A stretch of DNA of 64,000 bases from contig NC_081811.1 of the NCBI RefSeq assembly GCF_030704535.1, positions 7,172,001-7,236,000 of the forward strand, given 5' to 3'. The stretch is from Vitis vinifera. Taxonomy: Eukaryota; Streptophyta; Magnoliopsida; Vitales; Vitaceae. Within the stretch, counting starts at the first letter, position 1; the number at the start of each line of letters is the position of its first letter. Positions 44,700 through 56,668 of this stretch are shown here, piece after piece. Below the pieces are notes generated by a model. That model was given only the letters and a program-made list of their open reading frames with translations, searched no databases and was not told the origin of the DNA. Both the position numbers and the translations under genes were made by a program.

Positions 44700-46850
44700 G
44701 CCAGAAATGATCAACTAATTTTGGGCTTATTAAGATATGCTTTCTGTTTTCCGTTTAATGAATTAATTATTCTAGCCTTCCGCCCAAAAAGATGGAACGG
44801 AAGGAACCTATGATTAGTTTTTGGAAATTTTGATGAAAATTATGAAATAAATAAAGAGAAAACTTATAAGAAAATAGAAAAATATTTAAAGATAATAAAT
44901 TATTCCCATTCATATGATTTATTTAGTTTGTATAAAAATTAAATAATTGAAATAACTAAATATGACTTAATTTAAATTATTTAGTAGATTAAGTATATTT
45001 GATAAAATAATTTAATATCACAACTTAACATAAAAAATAATTTAAAATATTAAGTCAATATAATTAACTTATTCTTAATATTAAATCATTTTTAGTGAGC
45101 ATATATTTTTCAATTATGACTCTACATTCACAACTCATTTTTTATAGGAAATATTGTTGTAGTTATCTTATATTTATACTATAAGTAAATTTATTACTCA
45201 AGTTTAGTAGAAATATAAATATTAGTAGCGGTAAATAGGTCAATTTAATGATTTAAAATAAATTTTAAGTTAATTTTATCAAATAATCTTAATACTTAAA
45301 GTAAATAGTATAAAAAAAAGAAAAAAAATTGATTTTATGTAAAATAGAAACAATAAAGTTTTTGTAAACCAATTTTTATATTAATTAGGCTATTATTTGA
45401 GTTTTGAATTATTTTTAAAAATTATTAGATTCATTAATGATTCAACACATTAAGTCTTACTTGATTTAGAGTTTATTTACTTAGTAAAAAAAATTATAAA
45501 ACCATAATATATGTAAAAAAGAAATCAATCAAAGTCATTTAAAATAAATTTTAGTCTATAACTTTTTAAAATTATTGAGGTTTTTTTTTTCTTTTTTTAC
45601 TTTCAAGTACTAATTAAATTGATTTTTTTATTTTAAAATTATTTTTAAAAATGAATAAATTGTATATATAAGTGTAGTTTGATATTTATATGGTTAATGA
45701 AAAATTTTAGAGAAATTAAAAAATTATGAAAGATAATGTATAATTTTAAGGAAAATTAGAGGAAAAAGTGGGTTTTAACTCACTAATTTTAAAAAATATA
45801 AAAAAAAAACCTTAATTTTTATAAATGAGTTTTATCTTCATCTATTTAAAAATATTTTAAAATATATACACTTTTTCATAATTCAAATAATTATTTCCTA
45901 AAATACCCTTTTACTTGATAATATTATATAAAATTATCTAAAATTAATTTATCATTTTAATTCGACAACAGTGTTTTATAAATAAATATATTATAAGTTT
46001 TTTATTATATAATATGAGATATAAATTATTGTAGAAAAATTCTACAAGATTCAGATGATAAATAAAATATTTCTAATGTCATAGTGTATAATGATTTTAT
46101 ATCTTATATTATATAAATCCCTTTATTTTTTGTATTATTTTTTTTTTAATAAAATTGAATAACAATTTAGTTGACAACAATAGAAACTTTTAAAATTAAA
46201 AATAGAATTAACACTAAAATGCATAAAAAAATTAAATACAATTAAAAACCAAAAAACCTTAAAATTTAAAAAACAAAATATTTATTCTTATTGTATTCCT
46301 AGTTCTTTCTTGATATCCATATTTTCTATTAAAGCTTCAAAGTTTTTTTAGTTTTAATTTTAAAATTTTCTTATTCTATTAATTTCAAATAAGTTCTCAT
46401 AGTAAAAAAAAGTTGTTAACCGTTGTTATTAACATCACAAGTAAAAAAGCATGTGTTTTAAAATATTTTTAAATGTATTAAGATAAAACTAATTTATAAA
46501 ACTTCACGTTCTTTTCTCTATATTTTATTAAATTAGTGAGTGAAAACTCATTTTCCTTAAATTATATTAAAAGATTTTTTAGAGGGAAAAAAAAGGAATA
46601 ATATCATATTTAATTTTATTTATTTGTTATGAATTTTTTAATATTTTATTATTATAATTGGTTTTGGAAAAAAAATAAAAAAAATAGATTTAAAATTAAT
46701 AAATTATTTTTTAATGACACATGTGTAAATAATTTTTTTTTTTATTACTTTAAATTATAAAAATAATTTTTAGAGACAAAAGAAGATAATTTTTATATAA
46801 GAGTGATTCTAATTTTTCTGTTTGCAAAAGAAAACAGAAAGCGTATGTTA
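44700..46850. other. Intergenic between divergent mTERF-A2 and A3
   Basis: The outer ~150 bp on both sides are homologous gene flanks (GAAAACAGAAAGC, TCATTTCTGGCTT). The middle is very AT-rich with MITE-like words (TTTAAAATAAATTTTAAGTTAA near 45,250) and no gene. Confidence 0.55.
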
Positions 46851-46958
46851 ATGCGCCCAAAATTGGTCGATTATTAATTGTTATCACTAATAACCACTGA
46901 CATCATTTCTGGCTTCTTTTAGTTTTTGAATTTCGATTCAGATCGCCAGAGAAGTTTC

Positions 46959-47033
46959 ATGGTAGCAAAGGGAAGGTTTTCAGGAGAAGGGTTTCATAGA
47001 GTGGTGCAAAATGAGAATCCGCTTCAGCTTTAG
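46959..47033 (+). promoter_or_regulatory. uORF overlapping the mTERF-A3 start
   Basis: ATG at 46959 (TCATGG context) encodes MVAKGRFSGEGF and further residues, 24 codons in all, ending TAG at 47031-47033, 20 bp past the main ATG and out of frame with it. Confidence 0.5.
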
Positions 47034-48243
47034 AGGACTATCGTCTCTGCCCTATCCACCCCCAAAATGGAGGATTACTGGGAAAATCTTCACAACCCAA
47101 CTCTCACTTCTTCAAGATGGTTCACTCACATTCAGATTCTTCTCATCATCGCCAACATCCCGATCCGCAAATCCCAAACAATGCTATTTTACAGTATCTT
47201 ACCTCATCAACTCATGTGGGCTGTCCCCAGATTCTGCTCTCTCCGCTTCCCAAAAGCTTCACTTGGTAACCCCAGAAAGGCCCGACTCTATCCTCTCCCT
47301 CCTCAGAAACTATGGAATCACCGACACCCAACTTCCCAAACTCATAAGAGTATTCCCAACTTTGCTTTTGACTGATCCTGAGAAAACCCTTTTGCCCAAA
47401 CTCGAGTTTCTCAATTCTAAACCCTTTTCAAGGGCTGACCTTGGGAGGGTCCTATCTTCATGTCCAATGATCTTGTCACGGAGCTTGGACAATCAGATTA
47501 TCCCTTGTTATAATTTTTTCAAGAGCATTCTTCACCTTGATAATAGAGTTGTTTCTGCAATCAAGCGCTCACCCAGGATTTTTCTTGAGGATGTGAACAA
47601 GAACATCGTTCCAAATATCACAGCCTTGCAAGAAATTGGAGTGCCTGAATCCTCTATCGTGTTTTTGATAACTTATTATCCCATTGTAGTGCAGCTAAAG
47701 CACGACAGGTTTGGTGAAACTGTGAAGAAGGTTATGGAAATGGGATTCGACCCTCTGACAGTGGTATTCATTAAGGCAATCCAAGTGTTTGGTGGAATGA
47801 GTAAATCAACTTGGGAACAGAAAATGGAGGTCTACAGGAGGTGGGGTTGGAGCAATGATGAGATTGTGTTGTTGTTTAGAGCTTTTCCCGCATGTATGAG
47901 TTTATCTGAGAAGAAAATAATGAGCACAATGGATTTCCTGGTTAATAAGATGGGTTGGAAGCTTACCGAAATCACCAGATTTCCAATCTCTCTGGGTTTC
48001 AATTTGGAGAAGAGGATAATTCCGAGGTGTTGGGTTGGGAAAGTTCTGATGTTGAAGGGGTTGGTAAAGAAGGATCTGAGTTTAGGTGCCTTTTTGAGGT
48101 ACACGGAGAGTAAGTTTTTGGACAGGTTTGTGATCAAATATCAGAATCACATTCCTCAGTTGTTAAATCTATATAAGGGTGAAGTGGGGGTTGTAGAACT
48201 AGGCTTTGCATCTGAGGAGATAGGTGGAATCAAACAGTTGTAG
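47011..48243 (+). CDS. mTERF-A3, organelle mTERF-family protein
   Basis: Single-exon, 410 residues. The start MRIRFSFRGLSSLP aligns with A2; the presequence is two residues shorter. The repeats carry the expected prolines (VFPTLLL, SSCPMILS, KRSPRIFL, YYPIVVQ, AFPACMS, RFPISLG), and the end is EEIGGIKQL. It has the A-group signature PERPDSILSLLRNYGIT. Three intact and one broken A copies retain homologous leaders (GGTAGCAAAGGGAAGGTTT) and 3' flanks, so regulatory DNA was duplicated with the gene. The organellar target cannot be read from sequence. Confidence 0.9.
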   Translation: MRIRFSFRGLSSLPYPPPKWRITGKIFTTQLSLLQDGSLTFRFFSSSPTSRSANPKQCYFTVSYLINSCGLSPDSALSASQKLHLVTPERPDSILSLLRNYGITDTQLPKLIRVFPTLLLTDPEKTLLPKLEFLNSKPFSRADLGRVLSSCPMILSRSLDNQIIPCYNFFKSILHLDNRVVSAIKRSPRIFLEDVNKNIVPNITALQEIGVPESSIVFLITYYPIVVQLKHDRFGETVKKVMEMGFDPLTVVFIKAIQVFGGMSKSTWEQKMEVYRRWGWSNDEIVLLFRAFPACMSLSEKKIMSTMDFLVNKMGWKLTEITRFPISLGFNLEKRIIPRCWVGKVLMLKGLVKKDLSLGAFLRYTESKFLDRFVIKYQNHIPQLLNLYKGEVGVVELGFASEEIGGIKQL

Positions 48244-51200
48244 GATAGCATGTCAACCTTCCTTTCTTTTTTGTATTTGGCTGTTGTGTTGTTATGTTTC
48301 CTCAGATTCAATTCCATTTTCATTGTTGTGAGCAAAAAGTATATTTGCTTCTTCCTCCAGCTTCAGCTGGGGGTTCTTTGATTTACCAGTTTTTGATTGC
48401 TTTCTCCCTTTGATCTGTTTAAGAGCATATTGTAGGATGTCTGTTGAGTTCATGGAAATATAGATTCAAGGGTGAAATGAAAGTGCAGTGTGGAAAAAAC
48501 CCCATGTTTTCATGGCCTTTTCAAGTCCAAAGCTTAATAATTTGGTTTGCGGAGTTCCAACTGTATGATTGTTTATGATCCTTCTTTTTGGGTGTTTTAC
48601 CCTTTATTTATTTATTTATTTATTATTATTATTATTAATGCAATTTTATTATTCTTTTTGGGCAGAATTCATCATATTCTTTTTGTTAGGGCATGTCAAG
48701 ACAATTCCATCTATCCATTTTAATGGTGGTGTGGATTAAAACATTGAGGCAAATTTTATTAATCCAAATATAATCTTATTTTAAATTTAGTTTTGGTCAT
48801 ATTTTTAGACTTGAAAATCTTATATGATGGTTATAAGAAATGTATTTCAATTGTGTTGATAAATCATTTTTATGATTTAATATGATTTTTTTAGTGATTT
48901 AATTTCAAGTATTAGTGTATTTTTTATCAAATAATTTAATATTTCAATTTTAAATTAGAAATGATTTAAATTTAATAAGGCAAAATAAAGCACCTTTTTT
49001 AAATTCCAGATATTCTTTTCTTATTCTTTATTTCATTCTCATAATCTCATTATTTAATATCAATGTGGGTAAATATATTAATTTAAAAACTTCAAAAAAA
49101 AAAAAAATCAATTTTGTTAAATAATTTCAACACTTAACATAATAACTAAATGATAGGTTTTACCGATTCGATCAATCTTAAAGTGCATCGTTAAATGTAA
49201 AAATAAATATATGGAATCATGATAGAAGCAAATAAGACTAATACAAAGAAGTGAGACCAAGGTAACAAGTGACGTATAAAATAATACGATTGAACTATGC
49301 ACGTAACATATTGTGATTAGTCTTGTTTTTCCATTGATTCCGATTTGATACCGTAAGATGACTATAAATTTTAAGTAAACAATCCAAGTATAATTAAATA
49401 TTAAGTTTTAATATTAGTGGGTTCTTGAGAGATCCTCCTATTTCTTTGGGATACCTGCACCAAGGTATGGTCCAAGAAACCCTCAGCTAGACCTCTCCGA
49501 TGGCCAAGTTAGGACTGGATTAAATGAAGTTGGGCAAAAAACTGGATTGGCCTTGGGCTTAAGATGTGGGAGACAGGAAGGGAGCTGAAGGTTGAAGGGA
49601 GTTGAGGTGTGTTGTGTGGGAACAAACTCCTCTTGCTCTCGGAGCTAGTCAAGGGTTTTCTGAGCTGTGTAGCATCCTTCCTCTTCCCTGCACAGGAAGT
49701 GCTTGTTGAGGGAGAAAAGTGTGTAGTTTTGTTTCAACATCCTTTATATAAATTTTGGTTACATATATAGTCTCTTTTTCATTGTATTTGCATCAAAATT
49801 AGTGGCATAATCCTAAGCCATAGCATGGCTGAGTTGATGCATGGGAAACAGTCCCTTCCCAAACAGAGCTTTTAGCTTTTTAGGCCATTAAAACCAGTGC
49901 CCTCTTCTGCAGATTGCATGAAATGAGACAACTCACATTGTACCTTTCAGATCATATAGTTAAGGCAATTGGGTGGACTTAGCATAGACTTAAATATGGT
50001 AAGTGTACATTCATAGGATGGATATGAATGCATGGAACATTAAGATCATTTTACTCCACTAGTGCTAAGGTGTTTGGGTAGTTTTGCAAGTTCATTTTCA
50101 AAGATTGTAAAGTTTTTTTATACTTGAACTACTACTAAGGTGTTTAGATAGTTTTGTAAGTCCCTTCTGAAAGGTTCAAACCTAGACTAATGAGTCGTTA
50201 AGTATGTTTGACAAACACTTGACTATGGTCGAGTGTGCATGTTCACTATGGTCAAGAGTGTACATACACATGATGAATATGAACGTATGAGACGTTAAGC
50301 TTGTTTTATATATAACTAACTACCATTAAGCTGTTTTGGTTGTTTTGTAATTCCATTATCGGTTTAAACCTAGGCTCATTTACGAGAACTCAAACCCAAC
50401 ATTTTAAGGGTTTTTTTGAAGTATTTTTAATGGTTTGAGTACTTGAAACTAATGTAATTCCTTATGTTTGATGCTAATACCTTGATTATATTATTCAATG
50501 TATTTATTTCCTAGTTTCAACAGTAAAGTGAGCAATCAAGAGTAGAAAAAAGTTCATGGAGTGGCGGTCATTGTGCGAGGAAAGTGGGTTGAGCTAAAAT
50601 GATTAAGTGCTAGAAATAAACTATCTATACTAGCCATAGACGATTAATTGTTATAAATCAATCAAAGTAAATATGTGATCAGTCTAGCTAATACTCAAGC
50701 GACAATAAGCTAAGACAAAGGAATTGAAGGAGTAGTTGTAGACGATAGATAGTCATGAAGACATTTAATCATCCTAGAGCTATGTGATCGCCTTTGCTTA
50801 TTGAAGAAGAATATCATATTCAATGTGCAATATAAAATAACTATGCAAAGTCAGTTATATTATTTGATGTTTCTTAACCATAATAGTAAGTGAAAAGCAA
50901 TGCAAATACAACATCCAAATATCTTGTCTTAAACTATTCTTTTGATGCATACATGTATTTAATATCTACCTCTTACCTATTCGTTATAGAAATAGAAAGA
51001 AATTGTCAATGTGATCGGAAAAAGCAAAAATAAAAAACTAAAAAATAGAATTAAGCAATTCATTGTGATCTTGATTTAACAAGTTTTTGAAAGGCTCTTT
51101 TGCCTCCTTAAAGGTCAACCTCAAAGGATCCCAATGGCATTGTGGTTTATCTTGCTTTTTTACAAGTTTCCTTCTCTTGTTGGGTTTGTATATGGATAAT

Positions 51201-52600
51201 GTAGCATACGATATTTCTTCGATTCTTCTCTTTGTTTGAAGATGGTAGTAGAAGGAATGTAAGTCACTACACAAATGAAAGACTTCCCCAATGCTTTGGA
51301 ATTACAAAATAGGACCATGATGCATGTCATCATCTATAACTTATCATGGGGAGTATTAAGGCCTCTTTGTGTCTAGTGGGTTGGTTCTTGGAAAGAAGGA
51401 TCTTGTAGTACATGTGGTTCTTCATTGACCCTAACTTAAAATTGCAAGTTAGATACAATTATAAATGAATTCACAAAATCGTAAATACAAATAAATATTA
51501 AAGTTAGCATGCAACCCACTAAAATATATCAATATTTGTTTCAATATATCCATTTTTAAAGCTAGACCATCCATTTGTACCTTCATACATTATGCACCAC
51601 AACTTAATACTCATGGCCTTGCATTAATCAATTCTATGACAAATACATACTTATAAAACATATGAGTTGAAAAATTATTTGTCTATTTTAACCCACCTTA
51701 GTGAAGGTATGGCAAACTTATTCCTTGTATTTTTTTTCCATTGGAGTAGCATCAATGACAACAATGTAAGCTATAGATTTCGTTAGCTTGTCTTCTTCAT
51801 TTTGATTCTCCTCACAAATATGTTGTAAGGTTAGTATTTTAGGTAACTTTGTAATGTAATGTCATGCAAATACTCTTTCTTCTCCAAATGTTTGTAATAT
51901 TCGTATTGACACTCATATGAAATCGGTTTTAAGAGCAAAAGGAATGATAACTTCAAAGCCAAATGAAAGGAAACTAGACAACAATCAAAATCTTGTTAAT
52001 GTGATTGAAATTATTATTCGATTGTCCCATTATGTGACCACTCACCTTTCCATCTTCAAATTCTTATGCATGGCATTGCTTTTATTTTCTCCCTTCTAAG
52101 GTTACAAATTATATGAATATATATTTGTTGTATAACAAATATTTTATAGATATACACAACAAAAAGGAAATAATTTGTTTTTTTCAAAAATTTAAGGGCT
52201 CGCTCACTTAACCCTTCCCCTATGTTTTAAGGTGGTTCAGACATTAAAAATCATAAGTATTCTTACCACAAATGTATTTTAATAGAAACTCCTTAAGAGT
52301 TTTAAATATAAAATAAAGAACATGAATCTTTGACCGTCTTACACAACAAATAGAGGTGAAAATAAATAAAAACAATTTCGTTATTCATAAATGGATCGGC
52401 GACATACGGAAAGGAGTTTTAGAAGTTAAGAGATGAGGGTATTTTTAATATCCTAGAGGTTAAAGAGATGTTTATGTGATATTCGGGCAAATCTCACTTA
52501 CCTGTTTTAAGATTTGAACTAAACATGTTCAACTAATATTAATTTAAAATTTTGTCAAATTCTTTTCTTATTTCAAGTCAAAAGGAAGATGAGCGAAAAT
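48244..52600. other. Spacer between group A and group B mTERF genes
   Basis: 48244-48475 is the group A 3' flank. Homology resumes at about 49640-49830 (GAGCTGTGTAGCATCCTTCC, TTTCATTGTATTTGCATCAA), so about 1.1 kb has entered or diverged between. From 49.9 to 52.6 kb nothing coding is recognised; the 78-codon minus-strand frame at 51038-51274 has no known domain. A short TATTTATT/ATT microsatellite lies near 48610-48645. Confidence 0.5.
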
Positions 52601-52913
52601 AAATATGAAAAGAATTTGATTAGAATTTAAATTAACGGTGATTAGGTATATTTATCTTGAGCAAGGGTGAGAATTGGTAGTGCAATTCTCAATAATGTTG
52701 GGGGTGTTAATGTAATATCCTCCAAAGTAACCCACGATTAGTAGACTACCGTTGAGAGGAGGGAAAATCTGGACTGTAGATAAAAATTCTCCATAGGAGG
52801 TGTCGAAGGAAATTGCTGTAAAAGGATACGTTGCCCTGCTGCAGACGAAGTCCGATCAAGATTCAGAACTATACAATTTTGAAAACGGTAAGAACCAGAA
52901 CCTTCCTTTGCAA

Positions 52914-54077
52914 ATGTGTATTAATTTTATCTGTAAGAGACTAGGGTCAATCCCAAAAGGGTGGCAGGCAGATTCCAAAGCACAACTGCATTTTCTTCGA
53001 AATACCACTCCATTTATCGTCAGATGTTTCTCGACATCCAACAAGCATTCTTTCACAGTATCTTACCTCGTAAACTCATGTGGGTTGTCCCCAGAAACTG
53101 CTATTTCTGCATCCGGGAAGATACACTTTGAGAACCCTAAAAACCCAGATTCTGTTCTGGCTCTTCTCAGAAACTCTGGATGTACCAACACCCATATCAC
53201 CAAAATTGTAACCAAGTTTCCTTCATTGCTTTTGGTCAATCCTGAGAAGACCCTTTTGCCCAAACTCGAATTTTTTCGTTCTATAGGCTTTTCTGGTGCT
53301 CATCTGGCTAGCATTCTCTCTTCTAAGCCAAGTATCTTGAGTAGGAGCTTAGAAAACAATCTAATTCCCAAGTATAATTTCCTCAAGAGTGTACATATCA
53401 GCAATGAAGATGCCATGAAGGTTCTCAAGAGGTCATGCTGGAGTTCTAGTGGAAATCTGGAGGAGACCATAGCTACTAACATTGCAGTTCTGAGAGAAAT
53501 TGGAGTTCCCATATCCCATATCTCATTTTTAGTGGTGCGTTATCACACAATCTGCCAAAGAAGTGATAAATTCAGTGAAAATGTCAAGAAGGTTGTGGAA
53601 ATGGGATTTAATCCTTTGAAATTTACCTTCCTGAATGCACTCCAAGCATTCTGTCAAACGACTGAATCAACTCGGCAGCAAAAAAAGGAGATCTATAGGA
53701 GGTGGGGTTGGTCTGAAGATGAGATTCTGTTGGCATTCAGAACTCGTCCAGAATGCATGCGATTGTCTGAGAAGCATGTTATGAAAGTCTTGGATTTCCT
53801 TGTGAACAAAATGGGTTGGCAACCTGCAGCTGTTTCTAGGGATCCAGTAGCCATCTGCCTCAATTTTGAGAAGAGGGTTGTTCCAAGGTGTTCAGTTGTG
53901 AAAGTTCTGTTATTGAAAGGGTTGGTAAAGAAGGATATGAGATCATCTACTTTTCTGAAGCTCACTGAGAGGGATTTCTTGGATAAGTATGTAATCAAAC
54001 ATCAGGATAACGTTCCTCAGTTGTTAGATCTATATCAAGGGAAGGTGAGTTTTGCGGAGCTAGGATTTGGATCTTAG
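52914..54077 (+). CDS. mTERF-B1, organelle mTERF-family protein
   Basis: Single-exon, 387 residues from the ATG at 52914 (MCINFICKRLG). The frame is open another 38 codons upstream, but only through non-ATG codons. The presequence includes RNTTPFIVRCFSTSNKHS, then SYLVNSCGLSPETAISASG and the B-group signature ENPKNPDSVLALLRNSGCT in place of the A-group PERPDSV. Repeats include KFPSLLL, SSKPSILS, TRPECMRL and RDPVAICL; the end is GKVSFAELGFGS. Relative to group A, the third repeat is changed to KRSCWSSSG, losing its proline. Founding (most upstream) member of a plus-strand tandem array of four. Probable mitochondrial or plastid nucleic-acid binder; target unknown. Confidence 0.88.
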   Translation: MCINFICKRLGSIPKGWQADSKAQLHFLRNTTPFIVRCFSTSNKHSFTVSYLVNSCGLSPETAISASGKIHFENPKNPDSVLALLRNSGCTNTHITKIVTKFPSLLLVNPEKTLLPKLEFFRSIGFSGAHLASILSSKPSILSRSLENNLIPKYNFLKSVHISNEDAMKVLKRSCWSSSGNLEETIATNIAVLREIGVPISHISFLVVRYHTICQRSDKFSENVKKVVEMGFNPLKFTFLNALQAFCQTTESTRQQKKEIYRRWGWSEDEILLAFRTRPECMRLSEKHVMKVLDFLVNKMGWQPAAVSRDPVAICLNFEKRVVPRCSVVKVLLLKGLVKKDMRSSTFLKLTERDFLDKYVIKHQDNVPQLLDLYQGKVSFAELGFGS

Positions 54078-55310
54078 GAGATAGTCATAAGTGGCATGAA
54101 ATGATTGTAGCATTTCAACTTTACCAAGTAATTATCATTCTTTCCTTAGTGTTGCTATATTTCCAGCACATCAATTTTTGCAACTGTTTTGGTAATTGTC
54201 TTCACCAGCTTCTGCTAGTGGTAACCTCAAATAATTCCTTACTTTCTTTTTATTTATGGTAGGCAATACCTGCCTTAAGAATTGATGGAGATATGTAATC
54301 TATTATGAAACCAAAAAGTGGGGATGAAAACCCCAAAGTTTTGTAATGGTAGTTTTTGAAGTTTGGTTTGCAGACTGCCCTGGTATCTTGGAGTATTTAT
54401 CATCCCCCTCCCTCCATGGGAAGTTTCCCGTAAGGAACTAAAAGGTGTATTTTGTTTTGCCAATGAATATACGAATTTAGCTGCATTTACTCATTTTCAT
54501 TGTGTTTGCAGTTAATGAAATGGTGGTTAAACCAAGCTTCTGTTGGGGGTTATTAAGTCTATGTCTTTTAGTTTTGTTGTTCAGCTCAAACCAGAAGAGC
54601 TTCAGAGCTTTCTTTCTCTCTCTTTCTTTCTTTAATGTGAAACTAAAAATTTCACATTAGGCCTCAGCCTAATCCAATAAGTCTCCTCTTTCAAGCTCTA
54701 TTTTTTTTTCTTTTTTCCCAGTTTGCTTGTTTTGGGTGTGGTCGATTCTTGCTTAGTCCCTCTCTTGTGACCTAATCTTCCAAAAAAATTTAGGGCCACT
54801 ACCATTGAGTTGAAGGTGGCTCCACTGCCAAAAACCATTAGTGTTTCTCACCCAAATTCTCTTTGAAGGCAACTTTTCCATCAAATTTAAGATAATTTTT
54901 TAAATATTATATTTAATTTAAATGTTACTTGATAAAAATTATAATTAAATTATAGTTTAGAACTGCAATTACTATGAAGAACAACATATAGTTTATACTA
55001 TATAAAAATCTAAGTTTAATAAATTATTTTATTGGAAGTTATAAACCTATAATTTCTAAATGATAAATTTTGTTGTGATGAAATGACAAGTTATTCATTA
55101 AAATATCACATAAATTAAGTAATGTAAGCTTAGTATAAATTTTACAACAACTTTGATTGTTTGAAATACATCATTAATACAATTAATAGTTGAAATTACA
55201 GAGATTGAATAGAAAGAGAGATTGGAAGGAGGAAGACGAACATATAGCCCCTACACTAATATTTTGATAATGGGGTATTTTTGTCTTAACAAATTCGTAA
55301 CTTAGGTATA
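54078..55310. other. B-unit 3' flank and spacer
   Basis: About 54080-54600 is a 3' flank repeated after every B gene (TGGCATGAAATGATTGTAGC, CTCCATGGGAAGTTTCC, AACTAAAAGGTGTATTTTG, AGAAGAGCTTCAGAGC). The rest is AT-rich spacer. The promoter-like flank of the next unit starts near 55265 (TTAACAAATTCGTAACTTAG). Confidence 0.55.
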
Positions 55311-55510
55311 TGAGCCTTGACGAGCCATTAGGTGGAATCATTTCAACACAAGAGGGAAAATCCGGGCTCTTAGAAGGAAAATTTTCTCTTGAGAAGGTGT
55401 TGAAGGAACTTCTAGTAAAAGGACGCATTGCTCTACTGCAGACCAAGTCCGATCAAGATTCAGAGCTATACAATTTTGAAATTGGTAAGAGCCTGAAGCT
55501 TCCTTTGCAA

Positions 55511-56668
55511 ATGTGTCTTAAATTTATCTGTGAGAGGCTAGGGTTAATCCCAAAAAGGTGGCAGGCAGATTCCACGACCCAACTGCATCTTCTTCGAAAT
55601 ACAACTCCATTTATCATCAGATGTTTCTCGGCATCCAACCAGCATTCTTTCACTGTGTCTTACCTCGTAAACTCATGTGGGTTGTCCCCAGAAACTGCTA
55701 TTTCTGCATCCGAGAAGATACACTTTGAAAACCCTAAAAACCCAGATTCCGTTCTCGCTCTTCTCAGAAACTCGGGATGTACCAACACCCATATCACCAA
55801 AATTGTAACCAAGCTTCCTTCACTGCTCTTGGTCGATCCTGAGAAGACCCTTTTGCCCAAACTCGAATTTTTTTGTTCTATGGGCTTTTCTAGTGCTCGT
55901 GTTGCTAGCATGCTCTCTCCCGATCCAAGTCTCTTGGGTAGGAGCTTAGAAAAGGTTCTAATTCCCAAGTATAATTTCCTCAAGAGTGTACACATCAGTA
56001 ATGAAGATGCCATAAAGGTTCTCAGGAGGTCATCCTGGAGTTCTAGTGGAAATCTGGAGAGGAACATAGCTGCCAATATTGCAGTTCTGAGAGAAACTGG
56101 AGTTCCCATATCCCGTATTTCATATTTAGTGACGCGTTATCACGCAATCTCCCTAAGAAGTGATAAATTCAGTGAAAATGTCAAGAAGGTTGTGGAAATG
56201 GGATTTAATCCTTTGAAATTTACTTTCCTGGATGCACTCCAAGCATTCTGTCAAACGACTGAATCAACTCGGCAACAAAAAATGGAGATGTATAGGAGGT
56301 GGGGTTGGTCTGAAGATGAGATTCTATCGGCATTCAGACGTCGTCCACAATGTATGCAATTGTCTGAGAAGAAAGTTAACAAGGTGTTGGATTTCCTTGT
56401 GAACAAAATGGGTTGGCAGCCTGCAGTTGTTGCTAGGGCTCCAGTAGCTATCTGCCTCAATTTTGAGAAGAGGGTTGTTCCAAGGTGTTCAGTGGTGAAA
56501 GTTCTGTTATTGAAAGGGTTGATAAAGAAGGATTTGAAGTTAGGTACTTTTCTGAATCTCCCTGTTGGGGATTTCTTGGATAAGTATGTAATCAAATATG
56601 AGGATGATATTCCTCAGTTACTAGATGTATATAAAGGGAAGGTGAGTTTTATGGAGCTTAGGAGATAG
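55511..56668 (+). CDS. mTERF-B2, organelle mTERF-family protein, altered C-terminus
   Basis: Single-exon, 385 residues from the ATG at 55511, homologous to the other B starts (MCLKFICERLG). An in-frame ATG at 55310 would add 67 residues (MSLDEPLGG...); this longer start is unique to B2. Repeat prolines: KLPSLLL, SPDPSLLG, RRPQCMQL, RAPVAICL. The C-terminus ends KVSFMELRR because a small deletion removed the GFGS codons and the usual stop, so translation runs to the TAG of the former 3' sequence AGGAGATAG. Otherwise intact, with long near-identical stretches shared with B3, so the two are probably recent duplicates or homogenised by conversion. Confidence 0.87.
   Translation: MCLKFICERLGLIPKRWQADSTTQLHLLRNTTPFIIRCFSASNQHSFTVSYLVNSCGLSPETAISASEKIHFENPKNPDSVLALLRNSGCTNTHITKIVTKLPSLLLVDPEKTLLPKLEFFCSMGFSSARVASMLSPDPSLLGRSLEKVLIPKYNFLKSVHISNEDAIKVLRRSSWSSSGNLERNIAANIAVLRETGVPISRISYLVTRYHAISLRSDKFSENVKKVVEMGFNPLKFTFLDALQAFCQTTESTRQQKMEMYRRWGWSEDEILSAFRRRPQCMQLSEKKVNKVLDFLVNKMGWQPAVVARAPVAICLNFEKRVVPRCSVVKVLLLKGLIKKDLKLGTFLNLPVGDFLDKYVIKYEDDIPQLLDVYKGKVSFMELRR

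Noticed and set aside
51038-51274. 78-codon minus-strand frame
   Set aside because: No recognised domain, no supporting splice or promoter signals, and surrounding DNA is repeat-like; possibly a gene relic but not supportable.
54590-54640. (TTTC)n tracts after the B genes as regulatory sites
   Set aside because: They are simple repeats of varying length in the duplicated 3' flanks, missing after B3 and B4.
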